Below, one piece after another: positions 48,101 through 59,139 of a stretch of 64,000 nt of DNA (position 1 is the stretch's first letter; each line of letters starts with the position of its first letter). The translations under genes were made by a program, and so were the position numbers. The stretch covers positions 2,326,772 to 2,390,771 of the forward strand of contig OZ024783.1 of the NCBI GenBank assembly GCA_964017065.1, in the 5' to 3' direction. A model generated the notes under the pieces. That model was not told the DNA's origin, searched no databases, and saw only the letters and a list, made by a program, of their open reading frames with translations. This stretch comes from Haliclona indistincta. Taxonomy: Eukaryota > Porifera > Demospongiae > Haplosclerida > Chalinidae.

Positions 48101-51100
48101 TGAGTGTGAAGGAGAGGTCGCTGCTTGTGAGGTTGCGAGCAAGAGTAATTTGTCCAGAGCTGCTGTCAATCTGGAATGTGTTGTTGACATTGCCTGACAA
48201 GATCCTGAACACTGGGTCACCGGAACAGATGTCTTGGTCTGTCGTCTCTAGCGAAGGAATAACTACGGTTCCAGCTTTAGCAAGCTCGTTCAAACGTCCA
48301 ACGTACGAAGGACGAGTGAAGAGAGGGCTGAAATTGTTCTCCTCATGCACAATGATGGTCAGCTGTGCTGTGCTGTTAAGCGTTGGCAGGTCATCGTCGT
48401 AGGCGGTGACGGTGAAAGTGTATGTCTGGAGTGAGACGGCGCTGAAACAAAGTGAGGTGACAACTTGGACTGCTCCAGTGACTGGATCGATACTGAATCT
48501 ACCAGACTGTTCTTGTCCGCTGGTCTGAGTCAGGATGTACTTGGTGATGTTGAAGCTGCTGGTATCACCATCTTCAGCAAGGATAGCTATAGAGGGCCCC
48601 ATTATTAGAGAGCCGATCGGAGTGTTTTCAGATATGTTGAAGAGGTAAGTCGCCTGCTGAAACTTGGGAGCATTGTCGTTCACGTCAGTTACAGTGATAA
48701 TGACTGTGGTCGTATCGGACAAGCCCTGACCATCAGTAGCTCTGACGGTGAGTGTGAAGTGAGCTGTAGCTTCCCTGTCGACCGGCAGAGCTGTGGTAGT
48801 AATTATACCGCTACTGTTGATGGTGAAATGTCCAGAGGGGTCGAACAGCGTGTAGTTGACAGTACCAACCGTGTTTTGATCAATGTCATTTGCAACTACT
48901 TGCACAACAAAAGTCCCTTGAGGGGCATTCTCAACGAGAATGCCAGTATAAATATTTCTAACAAATCTAGGAGCCTCGTCGTCAGCATCGATGATTGTCA
49001 CGTTCACTAGAACACTGCTGTTTAGTCGAGGAACACCGAGATCGTAAGCTACCACGATCAGCTCAAAGAAAGGGTTGGTTTCTCTGTCAATGGGAGGAAT
49101 AGTAGTGATAACGCCTGTGATTTCATTGATGCTAAATCGACCAAAATCTCCTGAATCGATGGTGTAGCGTACAGTCGACCTATTGGTGTTCATTTCATCA
49201 TCATCTCTGGCTGTCACTTGGAGAAGGACGATGTTGTTCGCCTCGTGTTCTTCAACAGCAGCTATGTACTTGTCTTGCAGGAATTGAGGAGCGTTATCGT
49301 TGACATCAGTGATAGCTATCACAAGCAGTTGTGATGTTGACAACACGCTATCGTTCAAATTGATCAACGGATCAGGTCCGAATCCGCTCACTTCAATCGG
49401 CTGATTGTCTCCACTTGGTTCGTCCCCGGCACTGTCTGATGCTATTACTACGATAGTGAACTCCTTCATGTCGCTGTCAAAGTCAAATTGACCGTCTCCC
49501 ATTACTCGGATAACTCCAGTCTCAGGCTCAATCCTGAACTTGGGATTTTCCTCTGGTGCAAGGGAGTAGACAACTTTGCCGTTCACCAGAATGTCAGCAT
49601 CAGTAGCGAACACTTGAAAGATGAACGTATCGTTGTCAGCGTCTTCAGCAATGCTGGTAGTGTTGGGAAGATTGATGAAAACTGGACGATTATCGTTGGA
49701 CTCAAGGACTCTGATGTTGACTCGAGCTGTTCGTGTGTTCACTCCATCGCTTGCTTGCACAACCATGTAGTAAAGACGTTGCTCGGTTTCATAATCCAAA
49801 GAGGTACTGATTGTCACATCACCTGTTGAACTGTTCACAGCGAATTTGCCGTAATCGGTCTCGTTTTCAAGGTTGGTGACAAACATGTAGCTGATCTGTG
49901 CATTCGGTGCTGTGTCGTTATCGGTTGCCCTGGTGATGAGGATGGTGGAACCAACGGGTGTGTTCTCACGCAGGGAGATACGATAGGCAGCTTGCTCGAA
50001 CACTGGCGGCAAGTCATTGGCGTCAGTGATTTCAATACTAAGTGAACTTTGTGAAGACATCTGTGGAATACCATCGTCTTTAGCTTCAACTACTATGGAG
50101 TAACTTTTCTCTTTCTCGTAATCCAACATGGCTCCTTCTGCAACGGACAGTTCGCCAGAGGTAGCGTTGACGCTGAAAAGGTTATCGTCTCCATCAACAA
50201 TCTCGTACATGACATTATTTAGATCTTTGTCAGTGGTTCTAAAAGTGAAGAAGATTGTCCCTGCTGGAGAGTTCTCTTGTACAGAAGTTTCTACTGGTCC
50301 GACAAACATGGGAGGGAACTCGTTCACGTCAGTCAAGCGTGCCAAAATGGTCAAGTCGCTATATCGTTGTGGAGAACCTTGATCTGTTGCTCTCACAAAC
50401 AGGGAGCACTCTAGGTCAGCTTGAGCGTTCTCAACATCAACGGATTTTGCGAGTGAGAGATTTCCAGAGGTGGCATCTAGTTGGTACGTGCCATCGCAAG
50501 AAGTAGGAAAGGTTGAATTGATCTCATAGCGTATCATTCCGTTCATACCAGAGTCTGCGTCAGTTGCTCTGACGACAAAGACTGTCTGATTGACTGTAGA
50601 GTTCTCACGGACAAGCACTCGAATCGAGGAAGTGGGAAAGATTGGCGCATTGTCGTTCCTGTCGACGATATTCACAATAACAGTAGTGTTGCCTGTCATG
50701 GAGGGTTGCCCTCTGTCGGTAGCCGTGATGGTAAGCTCATAGACGCGTGGAATTTCCTCGGGGTCATCGTAGTCGAAGGCTCCCATGGCGTTTATCACAC
50801 CTTGGTTAGTGATGTTGAATTGGGATGAGTAGTTGGATGGAATGATAGCATAATCGACCTCTTCATTCACACCAGAATCGTCATCCATGGCGTTCAAGTC
50901 TATCACATACTCTTGACTAAATTCGCCTTCATTTAGGTTAGCTTCATACTCATCTTCGCTGAAATACGGGGCATTGTCATTGATGTCTGTAACCGAAAGA
51001 ACAATGGTAGCTGTTGCTGACCGTGGAGGAACTCCGCCATCGTAAGCTTCTACTGTTAGATTGTACTGGTTCGGAGGTGTTTCAAAATCGAAGTCGTCGC

Positions 51101-54100
51101 TGTCTGTGAATAGTTCACCGGAAGTACGATTGATACGGAAGTCTGTGTCACCGATCAGACGGAAGAAGACGTTACCCTGGCCATTCTCTGTGTCTGCATC
51201 CGTTGCTACGATTCGCATGATGGAGTAGCCAGCATCCTCTTCTTCTGGGAATGAACCAGTGAAAACATCCATCAGGAAGACAGGTCCGTTGTTGTTCTGG
51301 TCAACCACGCGTATGATGAGGTTAGTATCGACTGGGAACTCTCCATCAGTGACTTGCACTCGAACCATGTAGGTCCTGACTTCAAGAGGAGCAGCAAGAG
51401 TTACCTGTCCAGTATTCTGGTTCATGGTAAACTTTCCTTCTCCACCGGAAATGATGTAGTATCTGAGGTCACCTTCACTGACTGAGTCAGCATCGGTTGC
51501 CTTGACATCGTTAGTCACCACGCCTCCTACTGGGAGAGTCTCGTTCACAAAAACGTAAAACTCGTCTTCGGTGAATTTTGGTGCATTATCGTTCACGTCT
51601 GTAACTGTCACCGTCACTGTGGCTGTGTCACTCAGACGCATAGTTCCGTCGTCCGTAGCAACAACAGAGAAGACCCAGCTTGTGTTCGTTTCATAGTCGA
51701 GAGGGGACTGGATGAAAATGTCTCCAGAAGACGAATTGATTCGGAAAGGAAAGAGAGGGGCGACTAGAGTACAGACCTCTGTGACGACAATGATAGGGGC
51801 TGGGGTACTCGGTTCATCCTCACTTCCTGATCCACTCAGCATCCCCTCGATACCGCTGCTCTCGCTGCCTGACCCGCTGACAACAGGAGCGGCTGTGGCG
51901 TTCACTACAACTGGTATCACTGTAGTGATGTTCATGCACGTGTAGACAGGATCTTGAATGTGTCCTTCGGGGAGAATGATCGAGTAGGTTATGATAGAAT
52001 TGTTGCCAGTGTCTCCTGCTTCTGATGCTACCACTGTCAGGACCACTGTACCATTTGCTGAATCTTCAGCTTCTTCGACAGTGTAGCTTTCTTCGGAGAA
52101 CTCTGGCTGTTCGTTCACATCAGTGACGGATATTAAAACCAATACAGTGGTTTCTAGAGCAGGACTTCCGCCATCACGAGCAATGACCTGAAGAACATAG
52201 CCAGATATCTGCTGTCTGCTTGGAAGTGTATCAGCTGCAACTGAAATAGTACCAGTACTTCCATCGATCGTAATTGCATTATTTGGTGGAAGTGACAATT
52301 GGATGGAGTACGTGATGGTGCCAAAGGTTCCAGCAGTGTCTGCATCAGTGGCTGTTGCATTGACGATCTCGTAACCTTTGGGAGATGATTCGGGCACTGT
52401 GGCTATAAAAGGAGAAGAAGTAAAAACCGGCGAATTGTCATTGACATCGATCACTGTGACTTCAACTGGCACAGTCGTGTTGAGGTCAGGATTGTCGGGG
52501 TTAAAAGCTAGCACCACTATATTGAGTTCTTGGTATTCTTCATAATCGAGGTCCTCTGCTGTTCTGATCTCACCAGTCATGTCGTCGATCTCGAAGAAAC
52601 TAGTGTTACCGGAAAGCAGCTGATAGCTAATCATGGCGTTTGTGTCTTCATCGGTAGCATTCACTTGCAGAAAGTTTCTCATCTCATTCTCCTCCACCGA
52701 CACTGCGTACATTGAAACCACAAACATTGGCGCCTCGTCATTTACATCTTGAATAGCGATGTTGACAGTTGCATTGCCTCTTGTCGCAAAGTTGTTGGAA
52801 CTAGCAATGACCTTGAGCTGGTAGCTGGTGATTCCAGATTCATAATCCAAGGTGCCGTTGATGGTGATTTGTCCATTGACGGAATTTATGACAAAAGGCG
52901 GGACAGGGCTCTGCTCTTCCAGCATGTAGACAACAGCTCCAGCTGTATTATCAGCATCGATTGCTGTAACCGTGGTAACCAGGTAGCCTTGACCACGATC
53001 TTCATCGAGACTGACGTTGTATACCAATGAGCTGAACACGGGTGCGTTGTCGTCACGATCGAAGACAGTGATCGTTACTTTTACTGGCATTGAAAGAAGT
53101 CCAAATTCATCAGTTGCTGTGACAAAGAAAGAGTACTCTGCCTGTGCCTCATGGTCGAGGCTACCAGAGACAGTCACTGCTCCTGTGTTAGGGTTAACAG
53201 TGAATGGAATGGATCCTACAGCGATGGTTGCTATGGTGACCGTAGCGTTAACGTCAGCATCACTTGCGTTAGCAAACAAAGGCAATCGAGTCTCTGAATC
53301 AAGGACTGGGTCACCATTTTGAGCAGTCTCATTGACAATGCCGATGAACTCCGCAGCTGTAAAGACAGGAGGCCTGTCGCCAATGTCTTCCACCGTAATC
53401 TCTACAGTGGTTGTGTTGCTCTGTTGAGGGTTTCCGCTATCGACAGCTGTTACAATGAGCGTGTGAGAAGACTGTTGCTCACGATCTACACTGCCAGCTA
53501 CTGTGATGATACCATTGGACGGATTGATGGCAAAGATGCCGTCAGGATTCCCAGCGCTAATATTGTAGGTGATCTCAGCATTGGACGGACTATCTCTGTC
53601 AGTAGCGGACACCACAGCCACAAACACTTCCAAGGAGGAGCCTTCCTCTACGCTGGCTGTGTACAGGGTCTGGTTGAATATTGGGGCATTGTCATTGAAG
53701 TCAGTGATGTAGATTGTGACAGTAGCGTTGTCTGTGTTACCGTTTGTATCAGCAACTGTCAGAAGGAAGGTGTAATTACGAGGCTTGTCTTCGTAGTCAA
53801 GTTGCCTCGCTACAGAAATCAGGCCTGTTCTGAGAGCAACGCTGAAATCGAGAACAGACGAATCGAGCGAGTATGAGAAGAGAACGCCGAGATCGGGGTC
53901 AGTAGCGGTGATGCCCAAGCCATCAACTGGAGTCCCAACTGGTGTGCTTTCACTGATGGTAGCTGTGTACATGGTAGAGGACAGCACTGGAGGCTCGTCA
54001 TCCACATCTGTTACCATGAGAACGGATGTACTGAATACAAGTTGTTTGCTGGTCACATCTCGTACGATGCCTGTGATTCCATAACAGCTGACACCTGGTA

Positions 54101-57100
54101 TGAGCGGATTGCATGGGACAGGATTCGGAAGAGTTTCTCTGTCAATCTCTTTAGCTATTGATATAAATCCAGTGGTTTCATTGATTGAAAGAACACCACT
54201 AGGAGACCCAGCGAGGTAGTATTGCAAGTTGCTGTCTGTATCGTTATCTCGTGCGAAAATTTGACCAACTATAGAACCAGTTGATTGTCCCTCTGTGACG
54301 TTGACTGCGTCGAATCTTGTCACCTCAATCGGGTGATCATTGACGTCTCTGACTGTCACAATAACGGTCGCGTTGTCAGTGATGTTATCTAGATTTTCAG
54401 CCAAACTGACGGACACAGTGAACTTGAATGACGGGTCCACTTCTCTGTCGATCGGGCGTTTAGTTGTAATATTACCAGTGATGATATTCAGAGAGAACGT
54501 GTCGAGGATACTCTGCTCTGCGTTGGGCGGGAACACGTATCTGAACTCGATTGGTGGGTCGCTGTCCATGGCTACTACTTGACCAACGTTGGTGCCGTTG
54601 GGTGAATTTTCAGCTACTGTGAATTCATAAAGCTTAGGATTGAACAGTGGTCGATTGTCGTCAATGTTGAGAATCATGATGGTCAGTGTGACGCTGTTGT
54701 TCATCGGTGGACTGCCTCCATCCGTAGCTGTAATCTCTACCGTGAAGGAGGTATTGGTTTCGAAGTCAAAGCTAGCTCCTGGAGCAACTGTCAGATCTCC
54801 GTCATCTGTTATCGTGAATCGGTCTGCACCACTGCCTCCTGTAATGGAGTAGCTCACCATTGCATTGCTACCTTCGTCGTCATCTTCAAAGATGAACCGT
54901 CCAACCACTTGACCAGCGGTGGCGTTCTCGTACAAAGGCACCTCTGTAGAGTTAGCAAAGTACGGGGCATTGTCGTTTACGTCCCCGATCGTCACGGTAA
55001 CGTTAACGCTTGTAGTAAAGAATGGGCTAGAATCGTCTCGAGCAGTGACGACAAAAGTATGAGAAGAGGCGTTCTCACGATCGAACACAGCTAGCGGATA
55101 TACGTCACCAGTTGTTGGATTCACTCCAAACAGATCGGAATTGGTGGAATAAGTTACCTATGAGAGAGAAAAAAAAGAAAAATGAATGGATGTTGTGTGC
55201 TTGAATTTTTGAGTGCGTGCATGTGTGATTTGTGTGTGCGTGTGTGTGTGTGTGTCGTACCGGTTGATTTCCGTTTTCGTCAGCATCATTAGCTACTACG
55301 TCGCCGATGATCACAGTGGGGAGGGTGGGCATGTTCTCAGTCAGTGGGAAGGTGTAACTGTTGCTGGTGAAGTTGGGAGAATTATCGTTGACATCTGTGA
55401 TGGTGACACGAACGACAGCAGTCGTCTCATTGCCCTGACTCGAGGCTGTGACATTGAACAATCGAACTCTGTTGAAGAAAAGAAAATGAAATCATAATTA
55501 ACTTGTAAAATTCTAGACTAGAAAGAGATCGCTATACTTGACAATCCCTATACACTTACTGTGGTGGTGTCTCATAGTCGATGTCTTCAGGCCCTCCGAT
55601 GAACACCAGCCTACCAGCTGGAGGAGGACTGAAGCTGAACAGAGGGTCACTGACAGAGTACTGAACTGGAGTAGAGATAGAGGTATCTTCATCATCAGCA
55701 GAGACCACTCCCAGTGTAGTGTTGACTGTTGCATTCTCAGCAATAGTGAAGTCTGCAAGAAAAAGAATAATGAATTCAAAATATCAGACCAGGACCACAA
55801 AGAATAGACAATGTGTAGAAAGACAAATGTACAAGCAGACTGTAATATGATCTACTAACTAGAGAACAAGTGCAAAGATTGCAGTGTGCAACAGCTGTTT
55901 CATGATGCGTCGTGCCTTACCATAGGAGGCAGGAGTGAATACAGGTACGTTGTCATTGAGGTTGTTGATCTGTACTACAGTCTGAGCTGAGTTGGACTGT
56001 CGAGGAGGGACGCCATTATCACGAGCCGTGATGAACAGGCTGTAGACTTGCTTCATTTCATAGTCAAACTTCACACTAAACAGAGAAGGAAATAATATTG
56101 AAAAAGAATAGCATCGAGTGAGAATAATTATAAATAGAAAAAGTACATGTATCTCTCTGCTAGAAAATCCCTCCCGGGAAAGAGAAGAGGTTTCAAAATA
56201 GTCATGCTTACATGGTTTTAAGAGCTGCCATATAGCTAAAAATAATTTTATTGCATTGGTGGACTAAATTATGGCGAATTTGGCGAATCGTCAAGCATTC
56301 GCTACCTGTTGCTTTGTCTATTACAGTAATACGTGAACTAGGTGCTGGGCACCAAAATTAAATTCATAAATCTATGTCATTTGCTAAAATTTTACCCTCC
56401 AAAATTTCTAGCTATACAGTATTTCTTACCCTGCTCTTAAGACAGCGGAATTGTTGCCGAGATTCTCGATCGTGAAGCTGTCAGCATCCACTCCCGACAG
56501 AATGAACTGGTCGATCATTGAAGCAGGGCTCGGTAGATCATCATCGGTTGCTGTGACTACCAGTATGGAGGCGTTGATTTCATTATTCTCATCGATGGTC
56601 CCGATATAGTTCATCTCCAATTCTGGCGGGAACATGTTATTGGACGGGAAGATAGTGATGTTGACCAGAGCAGTGTTCTGCCTGGTCTCAAAGAGACCGT
56701 TATCCTCAGCTATAACTGTCAACAGGTAGCTTATTTTCTGCAGAAAAGAAAAAAAATTGTTAAAACACATCATAAAAAGAAGTTGTAGTTAAAAATCCTA
56801 GTCGCCGCATTATCAAGCGCACAATCTCTTTCAGTCTTAAAATGTTGTGCTAATCATTAATTTTTATCTTATGTAGCTGAGAAAAAAAAGGACCATAATT
56901 ATCTCACGTGTATGGTCTATTATTTATAGACACCTATACAAGTTTTTTGATACAAAAAGTACGCAGCAAAGAGTGGAAAAATTTAGAACGAATTTAAATT
57001 TTAAAAAATCTGAAAACAATTAGAAAGAATTTAATTTTTTTTTAAAGTCAGAAAAAATTTAGAAAGATTATGAGGTGTGTGTTATGTTGCTCTTACCTCT

Positions 57101-59033
57101 GAGTTGTTAGCGACAGTAGGGAGTGTCATCAATGTGGTGATGCTACCAGTGGCGCTGTCAATATCAAAGAAATCAGAGGTATTTGCTGCAAAGCTGTAAG
57201 TGATGGTGTTATAGAAGCCGTCTGCATCACTGGCATTGACTCGAGCAACAGGTGTACCTGATGAGAAAGAACAAAAGAAGTATGAACAAATCTTTATACA
57301 AAACAGTTAAAAATTTATTATGTAGCCAGTATATAAAATTATGAAAAACAGCTTTAAATTTTGAGTAAAAATTGTATGCTTCACACAGGCTTCACATTAA
57401 AAAATTCAGGAGAACAAAACAATTTCTACACATTTTAAACAAGGCTTGAATGGATACGCAATATCTTACCAATGTCAACAGTGTATACAGCTGATGCTTC
57501 GTAGACTGGTGGGGTGCTGCTAGAGTCGAAGTCGGTCTGATAGATCTCAAGACTTGCAATGAACTTTGGAGAGAACTCATTGAGATCAGTGAGGGAGATG
57601 GTGATGATAGAGGTGTTGGAGAGACGAGGGTTCCCGTTGTCCTCAGCAACAATGCCCACAGTGTACTGTGAGGTAGCCTGCAAAGAAAAAATGCATTAAA
57701 TGATCTGGTTTAAGAGGGCTTGAAGGGATAAGTGTTCTAGAAACAAATTTGAAACTATAGGATTTGTAAAAGAACAAAAAAGAGCTAGTGCCTCTAAAGA
57801 AACTAGAGGGGTTCACACATACACAAGTTCAGATGCACAAAACCAAAATGAAAATGTCATCTTTACCTCATAGTTTAGTCCAGATGACACCACGAGACTG
57901 TTTCCTTCGATTCTAAAAGGTAGTCCAGCAGGTTGAATGCTGATTGAAACATTGCCAGGATCGCCAATGTCGATATCAAAGGTACTGATGTTTGTCACAA
58001 CGGTTCCGATGGTGACATTCTCGAGAAGAACAAAGCTAGCTCCACTCAGCGGCTCGACAAACTGAGGATGGTTGTCATTAACCTCAAGCACATTCACAGT
58101 GACAGTGGTGGTAGCTGTGCGCCCAGCGCCATTTTCATCTACTGCTCTGACTTCCAAGATGTACTGTGACCTCTCAGCCTGCAGGAGCATGCCCTTGACT
58201 GTGATCCAACCAGTTGCACTATCAATATCGAACGTGTCAGTCCCGTTTACGAGTGAGAAGAATATTTGAGCGTTGATGCCTATATCAGCGTCCGTGACGT
58301 TCACCTGGAAAACTTGCTGACCAACTGTAGCATTTTCAGGTACATCAGCAACGTATGGTGTGTTCACAAACATTGGGTCATTGTCATTTTCGTCTGTAAC
58401 TGTGACAGTAAGTTCAGCCATGCTTGACCTACGAAACTGAATATAAGCGTTGTCAACAGCTGACAGGTTCACAGTGAACATTGGCAGAGTTTCACGATCG
58501 AGCAGCGCTGTATTGAACGAAAAGTAAAATTCAGTTGACGATTGTTCTTGTAAATTAATACTGATCTCTAGCAGAGAAGAATAATTTGATGGTACAATAG
58601 ACACATTGACTCGTCCTTCATTTGTTGTAGTATCGGCATCAGTTGCAGTGAAAAGCACGATTGGTACCTGGCCTTGAGGGTCTTCTGAGATCGAGATAGT
58701 GAGTGGTGTGTTTTGAAAAACAGGCGTATTCAAGTTGTCTGGCACTACTTCAACTGTGAAGATAGTGGAAGAGTTCAAGGATGGAGTGCCTTCATCGGTG
58801 ACGACCACAGAGATGGAGTACGTCTGCACTGTAAGGTCCCCATTGACAGTGAGGAGCCCCGTGATGGCGTTTATAGCAAATGGCTGGGTAGTGTCTGCTA
58901 GTGAGAACTCAATCTGACTGCTCGGTAACCCAGCTTGATCATTATCTGTAGCATTGATGGTAAACAGCAGAAACCCATTCCTGGTAGACTGCTCAATAAC
59001 TGTAACGCGATCAGACCTATGAATGAAAGAGAC

Positions 59034-59079
<46 letters not shown>

Positions 59080-59082
59080 AGG

Positions 59083-59139
<57 letters not shown>

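Noticed and set aside
30810..55094. Many plus-strand open frames of 60-185 codons across the giant exon
   Set aside because: They are shadows of the minus-strand coding frame, with no initiation context and no recognisable domains.
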